Notes: generated from the letters alone by a model not told the origin. Shown: positions 1-7,675, counted from the first letter of the stretch. The stretch is DNA of 10,968 nt from Blastocatellia bacterium (GCA_022615215.1 JAKEHD010000788.1:1-10968), one strand, 5' to 3'. Translations and numbers: made by a program.

Positions 1-1238
1 AAGAAGAAAGAAATCTCTGAAGAAAGAAAAAGGGCGGCGCACTCCACATAAGCGTTCCTCTCTGGAAAAATTTTCATTTTGCCCCGCGCGCAGTATATCT
101 CACCCTTGTCGGATTTTGCTGCTGTTCTTATCACATCTTTATAGCTTTGGTTTTGTCTTGGCAATAAGTTTAGAGTTTCTGTAGTTTCAAGAATCTCAGG
201 CAACTGTTCAAGAACAGTTGCCTTTGTGCGTCGCAATATATATGGTTTGGCTCTTGATCGAAGCAGGTAAGGCTCTAACTCACCATCCGAAGGAGCAAAT
301 CTCTTCGGATCAACTGTGGATAATAAGGTTGCAAGGTCATGAGTGTCCCTCTCTATAGGAGTTCCTGTCAAAGCCCAGAAGCGTTTACGATTAATCAGTC
401 GAAGAGCTTGTGTTATCTTGGTGGTCAAGTTACGAGTTCGATGTGCTTCATCAGCAATTATAAGATCAAATTCTGCCCACTTAGGAATGTCTTGGTTGCC
501 CCTAATCTGTTCGTAGTTGGTTAATACAATGTGGCTACGTCCGAGAATCGAAGCCCACATTTCCCTGCGGCTTTTTGATCCTAGTGTGATTGTCAAGCAA
601 CAAAGTTCGGGTGCCCAAGTGGCAAGCTCACTTGTCCAATTTGCAAGGAGTGATTTGGGGCATAGTATAAGGATCTGTCTTAGGAATCCCTGGTTTAGAA
701 GAATACGAACAGCCATGATAGATTGAATTGTTTTGCCAAGCCCCATATCATCTGCCAAAATTGCTGACGAATTCCTACAAAGCCATTCCACACCTTGCTT
801 TTGGAACGGAAATAGTTTCTCGCATGTTGGAATAGGCAGGAATAGCGGACGAATCAAAGCCCCAACTGGAAAACGCTGCCTCCAGTAATTATCTTTATTG
901 AGTTTCATTAAGTAGAGATTGGTTCCTTGTGCTCTCAGAGGCAGGTCTATAAATATCTGTTTCCCTTGCAGGAATCGTTTCTTTGCAGAAACATCTAGTT
1001 CTAACGCCCTTCTTACAGCTACTTCGATGCGTCGAGCAGATAGCTTCGGATCGAATCCGTAGTATCGGAGATTCAGGTTACGCTCTACTATCGGAAGCAG
1101 ATGATCCCCATGTTGTGAGAACGCAAGAGTGACAGTTTCGTCACTTAGAACGCTAGTACCCATATACGCCTGTGCCGATCCGTACTCATTAAGATCGAGT
1201 TCATCCCAAGACACAAATCCTTTTAACTTTCCCGTCAA
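1..1238 (-). CDS. SNF2-family DNA-dependent ATPase/helicase, N-terminal part (runs off left edge)
   Basis: The frame is open on the minus strand from the in-frame TAG of the upstream gene to the window edge. About 412 residues are visible. An N-terminal region of about 140 residues without a recognised domain precedes a clear SNF2 ATPase core. Motif I is ILADDMGLGKTIQ (about residue 163, near 752-729), motif II is DEAH (about 263, near 452-441), motif III is LTGTP (about 290, near 371-357), and an ILRRTK motif lies near residue 334. This is a DNA translocase of the kind used in restriction and defence complexes. The start is uncertain. TTG at 1238 has a GGGGTG sequence 7 bases upstream and is preferred; TTG at 1253, GTG at 1214 and ATG at 1163 are alternatives. 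The gene begins 36 bases after the DndB-like gene, so it is the last visible operon member. After about residue 381 the expected SNF2 continuation is not recognisable. The protein may be truncated, frameshifted or joined to other sequence there. The ATPase family call is firm; the full length is unknown. Confidence 0.85.
   Translation of the reverse strand, partial: MTGKLKGFVSWDELDLNEYGSAQAYMGTSVLSDETVTLAFSQHGDHLLPIVERNLNLRYYGFDPKLSARRIEVAVRRALELDVSAKKRFLQGKQIFIDLPLRAQGTNLYLMKLNKDNYWRQRFPVGALIRPLFLPIPTCEKLFPFQKQGVEWLCRNSSAILADDMGLGKTIQSIMAVRILLNQGFLRQILILCPKSLLANWTSELATWAPELCCLTITLGSKSRREMWASILGRSHIVLTNYEQIRGNQDIPKWAEFDLIIADEAHRTRNLTTKITQALRLINRKRFWALTGTPIERDTHDLATLLSTVDPKRFAPSDGELEPYLLRSRAKPYILRRTKATVLEQLPEILETTETLNLLPRQNQSYKDVIRTAAKSDKGEIYCARGKMKIFPERNAYVECAALFLSSEISFF
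65..95 (-). repeat. Possible dispersed repeat, left copy, at the point where helicase homology fades
   Basis: Read on the minus strand, it begins with TACTGCGCGCGG directly after the codon for residue 381 of the SNF2 protein. It matches 7645-7675 at 24 of 31 positions. The sequence from here to the window edge no longer looks like an SNF2 protein in the open frame and is rich in pyrimidine runs. It may be an inserted element or rearrangement junction, or an assembly artefact; chance similarity cannot be excluded. Confidence 0.3.
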
Positions 1239-1274
1239 GTGCTCACACCCCAAAAGATACTGGTAAGTTGAAGG

Positions 1275-2723
1275 CTAGTCATCAGGTATGGATTGTACCC
1301 CCAACGAGTTTGCAATTTCCTCCTGCTGGTGAACAATTCTATTCCACCACTCATCTTGAATTTTGGAAGTTTGGGCGGGAATAAGTCTCTTCGTCCAACC
1401 ATCCTGCAACACTTGGAGAGCCTGCTCATCTAATTCGTCAATACCGACAAGCCACTGGACTAAACGCTGCCCTACACGAACTGCTGCCTTCCTTTCTTCA
1501 CTCCGCATGGTCCACTCCCCAGGTTTATCTGGCTTTTCTACTAAAAGAAAATTCTTCCACGGCACCCCATGAAGTAGCCACTGCACTTGCCCTAATCCAA
1601 GCAATGCTCTACGCACTTGTTGGGGAGTAAATGATTGTATATCTGGCAAACGCCGATCCAATGCCTCTCGCACTATATTGGTTAGCATCTCTTGTCCAAT
1701 TGGCCAGAATAATAGATGGTCGGTTTCCGTACTATCTTCATCACTATCTTCATTAGATAATGAATGAGTACGCATTTTACTTGGTTCCTTATGAAGGTCT
1801 GGTATCTCATCCAATATTGCATTCCAATAAATCACAAGTTCCTCGTACAATGAAGACAAATATTCTTCGTCAGGTCGGATCTTTATAAAGTCCTGCTCTT
1901 TTTCACCTCCGTCTAATCCCCAACCATTGTTGTCTCGCCAGCGAGACCTAAGCAAATTCTTATTCATTTCATATAGAGTTTCAATGCTAGTGAAAAAAGT
2001 CTCGCCGGTTTTGAGATTTTTACCTCGACTTGTCTTGATTCGGACTGATTCTCTTTGTTTTCCTGCGGACATAAAAAAGTCATGATCGGTTATCAAGCGG
2101 CGCGTTACGATTGCAAAGGTGTCGTCCTCATCCATAATAATATTTGTCGCTTGATCCATAGCTTTAGCATAGCGATTCAGGTTAGAGAAAAGTCTCCAGT
2201 ACTTCTGAAGAAACTGCTCGCTAGTTTCGTCGCTGCTGGGCACCACTATAAGAACCGAGAATTCATAAAGATGAAAGTCTTTGGGAGCGCCATCTGATAA
2301 TGGATCATCTGGGTTCAACAGTGTTTTTATGGCCTTGAGACGATGTTGTCCATCCAACGCATAATAAGTTTGAGTGCCATCGAACCTGAGCACTCCATAG
2401 GTTTCATTGAATCGCTTATCATCGCTCAATATCGGAAACTGCGGATCGTCGGTAATCTGTACCGAATAAAACTTTGGGTCTCCATCTAAAGCAGCAATGA
2501 CAATTGATGAGAAGAAACGATCCTCTTGCCGCTTTAAATAATCTACAATTTGTTTTTTTACGCGGCTCTCGTTTAAAACTCTTTGAATCGCTTCGTCCAG
2601 AGTACGATCATCGTAAACCTCATAAGCGAACTTGACTGTCTCACCTAGCTCTCTAGCGGTCATTTTGACCATATAGTAGGTCCAATTTCCAAGACGGGCT
2701 TTTAATGCAGGATATATGTTCAC
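1275..2723 (-). CDS. DGQHR-domain protein, DndB-like
   Basis: This protein of about 482 residues carries the signature ALDGQHRLKAI near residues 123-134 and a second family block, FSNLNRYAK, near 180-188. An upstream RFFSSIVIAALDGD segment sits near 70-82. DGQHR proteins include DndB, which in characterised phosphorothioation systems binds DNA and represses the dnd operon; a related regulatory or modification-sensing role is inferred here. The C-terminal half is not recognised and holds an acidic loop (near 325-335, rich in S, D and E) and several tryptophans. The start is set at GTG 2723 because an AAAGGAG sequence (2735-2729) lies 5 bases upstream of it. A GTG two codons earlier (2729) overlaps that Shine-Dalgarno sequence and is less likely. 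The gene lies about 80 bases after the HNH-HIT gene and 36 before the helicase. No dndACDE gene is visible. At about 480 residues it is longer than typical DndB as recalled, so it may be a divergent DGQHR subgroup. Confidence 0.82.
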   Translation of the reverse strand: MNIYPALKARLGNWTYYMVKMTARELGETVKFAYEVYDDRTLDEAIQRVLNESRVKKQIVDYLKRQEDRFFSSIVIAALDGDPKFYSVQITDDPQFPILSDDKRFNETYGVLRFDGTQTYYALDGQHRLKAIKTLLNPDDPLSDGAPKDFHLYEFSVLIVVPSSDETSEQFLQKYWRLFSNLNRYAKAMDQATNIIMDEDDTFAIVTRRLITDHDFFMSAGKQRESVRIKTSRGKNLKTGETFFTSIETLYEMNKNLLRSRWRDNNGWGLDGGEKEQDFIKIRPDEEYLSSLYEELVIYWNAILDEIPDLHKEPSKMRTHSLSNEDSDEDSTETDHLLFWPIGQEMLTNIVREALDRRLPDIQSFTPQQVRRALLGLGQVQWLLHGVPWKNFLLVEKPDKPGEWTMRSEERKAAVRVGQRLVQWLVGIDELDEQALQVLQDGWTKRLIPAQTSKIQDEWWNRIVHQQEEIANSLGVQSIPDD

Positions 2724-2728
2724 AAGCA

Positions 2729-2735
2729 CTCCTTT
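2729..2735 (-). promoter_or_regulatory. Ribosome binding site of the DndB-like gene
   Basis: On the minus strand this reads AAAGGAG, followed after 5 bases by GTG at 2723. It is the strongest Shine-Dalgarno sequence in the leftward operon and decides between two GTG codons six bases apart. Its strength suggests this cistron initiates independently rather than by coupling to the gene upstream, which ends about 80 bases away. Confidence 0.7.
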
Positions 2736-2755
2736 CTTTAGTGTTTGTTAGGCAG

Positions 2756-2791
2756 ATCCCGCAGGCTGAGATGGCCCAAGATGAGCGGGAT
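2756..2791 (-). repeat. Intercistronic inverted repeat between HNH-HIT and DndB-like genes
   Basis: A perfect 7-bp inverted repeat pairs ATCCCGC (2756-2762) with GCGGGAT (2785-2791) across a 22-base loop. It lies in the only sizeable gap of the operon. There is no T-run after it in the direction of transcription, so it is not a convincing intrinsic terminator. It could be an mRNA processing or stability element, a weak attenuator, or a protein-binding site. A 7-bp stem with a long loop can also arise by chance. Confidence 0.4.
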
Positions 2792-2804
2792 ATGGCGAAC
2801 TTTT

Positions 2805-3818
2805 TTATTTAGTATTTCCACCTCTCAGCATTTCCGTCGCAATACCCGGAATTATCCCGCGAATCCCACCCTGAGGATCAGCAACATCCCCTTGCCTGCG
2901 CGGAATTATATGCAAGTGAAGATGTGCCATTGTTTGCCCTGCGGAAATCCCTTCATTGAATCCCAAGTTGAACCCTGTAATAGTTTTATCTGAGTGCTGC
3001 AAATCTACCTTTACAATTTTCGCCAGTCGGAACAAGTCACCGATTTCCACGGCGGGCAAATCATTGATAGTTGTTACATGTCGACGCGGAACGATCAGGC
3101 TGTGTTGCTGTGTGATTGGGAATGCATCTCGAATATAATGGGCCGTGTTGCACGTGTAAATAACACGATCATTCAGATCGCAAAAATCGCAATCCTTTAC
3201 ACTTTCGTTTATTCCAAAATCTCTGAAGTCTTGTTCATCGCGGTCCCGCTTCGCACGATTACAACGGTAACAAAGTGCTTGAAGATTGGATATATCATTA
3301 GAGCCGCCTTTGTTTCGAGGAATAATGTGGTCTATATCGATGGGAGTATCCTTAATAGATGCGCCACAGAGCGCGCAACGGCCATGAGCCATTTTCAGGA
3401 CAAGATATCGAATGCTGCTGGATGACAAGTTATCGGGGTTGTACCGATAATCTCCGATAATGCCTTTGTAATTGCTTATATAGTCCTTAATCTTGTCATT
3501 ACAAATCTCTATCAATTCTTTTCGTTGCTCACCGCTTAACTTATCGAGGTTAATGTTCAGCCGAAAGAATCCCCTGCGGCTTGCATCAATAATTCCATGC
3601 TTACGGAGGGTTATCTTGGGCCATCGCTTCACTATTTTGCAGTAGTATTCAACCTGCGCCTCGTCATACGACAGAAACTCTCTTGCGATCTGGCGTACCG
3701 AAGCCTCGCCATTATTTTCCAGCAGTGTTCTAATCACCAAGGGCTGATAGATATGGCTCATCGACATTCGGCGTAACAAAAAGTCTTTTAAATTGGCGAA
3801 TGTCATGCCTCTTCTCAT
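2805..3818 (-). CDS. HNH endonuclease fused to a HIT (histidine triad) domain
   Basis: This is a 337-residue, apparently three-part protein. Residues about 20-90 look like a winged-helix DNA-binding segment. Residues about 138-192 form an HNH nuclease with zinc pairs C148/C151 and C183/C186, the catalytic-type DIDHIIPRNKGG (H164), and N178 and N187. Residues about 208-312 form a HIT domain with its own CDFC pair (C210/C213) and the histidine triad AHLHLHII (H299, H301, H303) followed by PRRQGD. HNH domains cut DNA; HIT domains hydrolyse or transfer nucleotidyl groups (AMP-X, dinucleotides, adenylated DNA ends). Joining them suggests a nuclease linked to nucleotide or DNA-end chemistry, which is inference. 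All key residues of both domains are present. The gene starts 25 bases after the ATPase gene. ATG 3818 is the first start; ATG 3806 is an alternative, and neither has a strong Shine-Dalgarno sequence, so coupling is likely. Confidence 0.88.
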   Translation of the reverse strand: MRRGMTFANLKDFLLRRMSMSHIYQPLVIRTLLENNGEASVRQIAREFLSYDEAQVEYYCKIVKRWPKITLRKHGIIDASRRGFFRLNINLDKLSGEQRKELIEICNDKIKDYISNYKGIIGDYRYNPDNLSSSSIRYLVLKMAHGRCALCGASIKDTPIDIDHIIPRNKGGSNDISNLQALCYRCNRAKRDRDEQDFRDFGINESVKDCDFCDLNDRVIYTCNTAHYIRDAFPITQQHSLIVPRRHVTTINDLPAVEIGDLFRLAKIVKVDLQHSDKTITGFNLGFNEGISAGQTMAHLHLHIIPRRQGDVADPQGGIRGIIPGIATEMLRGGNTK

Positions 3819-3843
3819 ATTCGACGTAGAGTGATGGCTTTAA

Positions 3844-6495
3844 TCAAATCCACCCCAGGCAATCATTATCGGGGCTACGAAAGTAGCCAAATGATCCCAT
3901 TAATCTTTCAGACACAGCGGCCGATAGGGATGGAACGAATGATCCATTCTCGTAGAAAGCCATCTCCGTGTCGTAATGAAGAAGCGCCGCGCAAAACAAT
4001 ACAGGCAGAGGGCCGCTCTTCATCCCAAAAGGAGGTTCCTTGAGGTGGTCGAATAATTCAGAGACCAGCAGCCGCCCGGATTCTGTCTCTGTGAAGAAAT
4101 CGTCTATAGCTTTCCAAACTGCTTTCGTGCCTGAATCGGCCTCTTGCTTAGGAGGAAAGAATCCCCATTGACCATTCTCTTCGCGGTGTATCCCTGTTTC
4201 TTGCAATAGCGAGTAGTACAAACTCAATTGCGGAGGAAATCCTTCGATGCCGAGTGATTCTTTATCGCCATGTTCGAGCATGGATTCTATAAGCTCACGC
4301 CTCGCTGCTGCGGCTGATGTTGAAACGTGCCGCCGGTTTATTAGTTCATTATGCAAAACAGGCGTGTCTGCGAACACCTCATCACAGATGCCGGTTATAA
4401 ATTCTTGGAGCGCCCGCTCGGATTGGATTTCTATTCGCTCTCCCTTGTAATACCAGGCGCAGCCTCCGCGATCCGAATTTTCGGCATGCGAGTCGAGGAA
4501 TGATTGAAGCAATTTTTCTACCGATTCCTCGGCCTGGGCCAAGCGAGCGTCAAGCTCCCGTCTTGCCGTGCGATCACCTTCAAGCTCAGGCGTATTTTCC
4601 TGGACCCATCTTAGACAGGCTACTTCAAGAACGGCTTCGCGAAGCCCTGCGGTTTGCAGAGGAATGCCTATCAAGGTTTGCGGGGAATCGAGCATTTCGG
4701 AAGCTCTGGCTTTTTTCGTTAAAGCGGCGATTTCATCATTGCTGAATGTTACGGCATATAGTATGAGTCCGTCAGCGTCGGCTAAAGGCTCATTCAAAGC
4801 ATCTTCAAACCCGAAGCGATCTGTATAGCGAACCTCGAAGAACCTGAGAGTGCCGGTTCGAAACGAATGGTGGCGCGCGATCATAGGCCTCGGCTTGAAG
4901 TGTTTGGCCATGCTGGAAGCAAGCGACTCGTTAGGGTCAACGTGAGCGCGCGCTTCCGCCAAGCGATCTTCAATATCTACGTCGCTTCCTTCCCAAAGGC
5001 TGAATCCATCGCTGTGATGGCGGTAGATAATTATCGAGCGATTCTGAAGTTGCTCTAATGCGAGTTCAACATCTTCTGGAGCGTTTTGATTATCGGCGAG
5101 CGCGAATTTTAGGAACTCTCTCGATGGTTTTATATTGCATAAGTCGCCGATTGTGCGAAGAAGCCCTATGGTTTTGATCAGTCGGACCTGAAGGCTTGAC
5201 GGATTCGCCAGACGATTGAGGGCCGATTCTATTTCGGCCCATTTCTTGCCTGAGCTTTGCACATACAGGCCGCTTCCCAATGCCGTCACTATGTAATCAT
5301 ATAAGTGGTCTAACCTTAATGTCGCAACGCCGCTTGCATCCGAAACATTGTTGTTCAGAAACTCTTGAAATCCATAAGGCTCGCCCGAAGCCAGGAATGC
5401 GAACAAAGATCGCTCATTCTGTCCAAGCCTGCGAAAAACCTGCCCTAAAATCAATGCGACTGTCGGGTGTAATGGAACACATCGTTCAAGAAGCGCCAGC
5501 CCTTCTTCGGCGTTCAATGCGCCGGGCACGATACCAAGCTCACCGGCTTTTATAGAAAGCTCCCTGCCCTGTTGTTTCAAGGGTTCAGTGTCTTGCTCCG
5601 CTTCTCGAATGGAAATAGCGTTGGCCAGTATTCTCAGAAGCTGGTCGGTAGGCTCCTGAAAGGCCGCATCCTCGAATCGGCCCTGGACCTTCATCCACTC
5701 TTCTTTTTGAGAACGGTCGAGCCTTTCCACATAATGGTCAAAGGTTTGGTGGAGAATCGTTACAAGAAGAATAGGATTGTCCTTGCTCCGCAGGGCGGTC
5801 TCGGCCAACTCTTGAAGGATAAAAATATCACTCTCGTATGGGTGCGCCGCCGCATACTCAAGCAGTTTCCCTAGCTCGTCAACGATGACGAGCAGGCCGT
5901 TTCCGTGCTTGCGAGACTGAGAGACTTCATAAGCTACTTGCTCGAATACTTCCGCTATCCGGCGTCCGGGTATGATCTCTCCATCATCGCTCGCTTTCAG
6001 CAGAGCTTCCGCTTCGACAAGCATGAAAGATTGATTCTCCGGCCCGAAATGCTTGACGGATTTAACGAGGCCACGCAGGAGAGCTTTGCCTATAGGCTCA
6101 CGAGAGCCGCTTATTAGGACCGGGCATAAACCCCGCTTCAGGATAGATGTTTTCCCGCGTCCAAAGAGCTTCGTCCAAAGGGCGTCGTCCTGTTCCTTCA
6201 CCAACGCCCGCGCTTGTTGAGCGTCTTTACGCAAGTCTGCGCTTAGAGTCCTGGCCGCAAATAATGCGAAAGCCGACTTGCCCGATCCATAGGGGCCGGT
6301 CAGAGTCCAGGCGCGCGTGCTCGCGTTATCTATCAGTGATTCGCCTATCCGGTGCAGAGTCGAACGGGCTGTGGTAGTCAGGACGTAACCATTGAGCGGC
6401 ACGTCTTCGAAGAAATCCCGCTCCAAATTTACGGATCGCCCGAAGCGAGAACCTACATGCACCAGGTCGGAAAGTTTCTTGTTTTCAGCCATCAT
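3844..6495 (-). CDS. Large P-loop ATPase of a defence-island type (PglY/BrxC-like style)
   Basis: This 883-residue protein has a Walker A motif, TGPYGSGKSA, at about 66-75, and a Walker B, LLVIVDELGKLLEYA, at about 201-215 (D206, E207). These are followed by a polar block, LLVTILHQTFDHY, near 243-255, and EEWMKVQGRFED near 265-276. About halfway along, a stretch ending in RSIIIYRHHSDGFSLWEGSDVDI resembles winged-helix modules of large ATPases in BREX-type and related systems, as I recall them. The C-terminal 300 residues are not recognised. The likely role is the energy-using core of a multi-protein complex with the DUF4007 protein and the helicase; the exact substrate is unknown. Two adjacent ATG codons (6495 and 6492) can start it. 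It begins 3 bases after the DUF4007 stop, with only a weak CAGG ahead, so translational coupling is likely. The ATPase assignment is firm; the family name is tentative. Confidence 0.82.
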   Translation of the reverse strand: MMAENKKLSDLVHVGSRFGRSVNLERDFFEDVPLNGYVLTTTARSTLHRIGESLIDNASTRAWTLTGPYGSGKSAFALFAARTLSADLRKDAQQARALVKEQDDALWTKLFGRGKTSILKRGLCPVLISGSREPIGKALLRGLVKSVKHFGPENQSFMLVEAEALLKASDDGEIIPGRRIAEVFEQVAYEVSQSRKHGNGLLVIVDELGKLLEYAAAHPYESDIFILQELAETALRSKDNPILLVTILHQTFDHYVERLDRSQKEEWMKVQGRFEDAAFQEPTDQLLRILANAISIREAEQDTEPLKQQGRELSIKAGELGIVPGALNAEEGLALLERCVPLHPTVALILGQVFRRLGQNERSLFAFLASGEPYGFQEFLNNNVSDASGVATLRLDHLYDYIVTALGSGLYVQSSGKKWAEIESALNRLANPSSLQVRLIKTIGLLRTIGDLCNIKPSREFLKFALADNQNAPEDVELALEQLQNRSIIIYRHHSDGFSLWEGSDVDIEDRLAEARAHVDPNESLASSMAKHFKPRPMIARHHSFRTGTLRFFEVRYTDRFGFEDALNEPLADADGLILYAVTFSNDEIAALTKKARASEMLDSPQTLIGIPLQTAGLREAVLEVACLRWVQENTPELEGDRTARRELDARLAQAEESVEKLLQSFLDSHAENSDRGGCAWYYKGERIEIQSERALQEFITGICDEVFADTPVLHNELINRRHVSTSAAAARRELIESMLEHGDKESLGIEGFPPQLSLYYSLLQETGIHREENGQWGFFPPKQEADSGTKAVWKAIDDFFTETESGRLLVSELFDHLKEPPFGMKSGPLPVLFCAALLHYDTEMAFYENGSFVPSLSAAVSERLMGSFGYFRSPDNDCLGWI

Positions 6496-6498
6496 TTT

Positions 6499-7452
6499 TT
6501 AGCCTGCGAATACGGCTCTTGCTGAATGAGAATTGTAATAGGATTTAAGCAGTTCGAAAGGATTTATCCTCTTCTCCGAATCCCTATAAACCTGCTTCAA
6601 TCCTGCGGTCTCGCCATATCTATACGCCCCGCCCGTTATTATCTCAATAGCCTCAAGGCGGCTGGCAAGCGAATCTTCATCGAGTTTGAAAACACGCCCC
6701 GGACTGCCAGGGCCGTAAGCGATTCTTTCGAAGGCAAGAGAAGATGTGAGCGATGTGTCTGCTTTGCTTTCGTTCGAGCAACTCGTCCAATATTCGATCA
6801 AGGCGAAGATGAAAACTTCGTTCGGGAGTGACGGCTTAGGCCCGCGTTGGAACTGATAAGTCTTGCTGTCAGGAAGTTCGGTAATAAGTCGAAGGTCGAC
6901 CAATGGGCAATCGAGTGAATCTTCCAGGATCGTTGTTTTAGTCTGCCGGGAATGCACATAAGTTCGAACGAAGCAGTCTACGTCACGCTTGAGAGTGTTG
7001 TCTGATACGGGCTTATGACCCGTTCCCTCTATAAAAGAATTGAGGCCGGAAATGAGTTGGTCCTTAGTAAACTCGATTGAATGCCAATGACTCATGGCCC
7101 AAAACCATGTCGTCGCCACTCTTGGGTCGGATGCCAGTTGCCAATGGATAAGCCAGAGAGTAGCAGGGTCTTCAAGATAGGGATCGAATCCGTTATCGGC
7201 AAAAATGCTTCGGCCCATAACGGTTGGAATCAGGCAACCATGATCTTCTTCAAGTATCTTGGCAGCCAGGCACCAATGACGTATTGACCGGACCATGTTT
7301 TTGCCCACGCCAAGCTCTGTCATAGCTCTTTCGCTAGAGAAAAATGCCGAGTCACGCAGGGCCGCATCGAAGCCCTTTTTAAGCCATGCATAACGGAAGG
7401 GAAAAGTTTCGTGGCCGGAAAAGTTAAATGAAGCAGTTGTCTTTAGGCTCAT
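6499..7452 (-). CDS. DUF4007 family protein
   Basis: This is a 317-residue protein. Its N-terminus FNFSGHETFPFRYAWLKKGF (residues 9-28) and the block ELGVGKNMVRSIRHW (46-60) match the hallmark sequences of DUF4007 as I know them; the second block has the look of a helix-turn-helix. No catalytic motif is visible. Members are, to my recollection, found beside large P-loop ATPases and phosphorothioation-type defence genes, and here the next gene is exactly such an ATPase, 3 bases downstream. The likely role is a DNA- or partner-binding subunit of that ATPase complex; this is inference from context. It is the first gene of the leftward operon. ATG 7452 is used; only a weak GAGA lies upstream and no convincing promoter was found for it. 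Confidence 0.82.
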   Translation of the reverse strand: MSLKTTASFNFSGHETFPFRYAWLKKGFDAALRDSAFFSSERAMTELGVGKNMVRSIRHWCLAAKILEEDHGCLIPTVMGRSIFADNGFDPYLEDPATLWLIHWQLASDPRVATTWFWAMSHWHSIEFTKDQLISGLNSFIEGTGHKPVSDNTLKRDVDCFVRTYVHSRQTKTTILEDSLDCPLVDLRLITELPDSKTYQFQRGPKPSLPNEVFIFALIEYWTSCSNESKADTSLTSSLAFERIAYGPGSPGRVFKLDEDSLASRLEAIEIITGGAYRYGETAGLKQVYRDSEKRINPFELLKSYYNSHSARAVFAG

Positions 7453-7644
7453 TTTGAAAACGTCTCGCTCTGTAAAAGGCCGCCAGGGTTGCTGCTTTCA
7501 CTGAGTTCGCGCGCCGGCGCACGACAGCGATAAAGATCAAGGCATAATCAGCTTTATCAGTGTCACGGCCGCCTCACGCCTGCGAAGTGTAATTCAGGAT
7601 GATAGTAATTTGCAATCGCTGGCTTCGATATGGGGCCTATTATC

Positions 7645-7675
7645 TACTGCGCGCGGCTTGAATTGAGGATTTTTC
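7645..7675 (+). repeat. Possible dispersed repeat, right copy
   Basis: This stretch matches the minus strand of 65-95 at 24 of 31 positions without gaps. It shares an exact 12-base start (TACTGCGCGCGG) and an exact ATTTTTC at the end with the same spacing. A looser resemblance (GAAtGCgTA here, GAAcGCtTA there) continues beyond after a three-base gap. The two copies are inverted and lie on either side of the defence operon. An exact 12-mer alone is expected by chance a few times in a window this size, so only the extended match and its placement give weight. Confidence 0.35.

Noticed and set aside
339..726. Two plus-strand ORFs of 61 and 69 codons
   Set aside because: They lie opposite the SNF2 motifs, which account for this DNA on the minus strand.
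3844..7452. A BREX or DISARM system
   Set aside because: The ATPase has BREX-like flavour, but no PglZ phosphatase, BrxA/B, methyltransferase, or DrmA/B/C is visible; the remaining genes do not fit either system.
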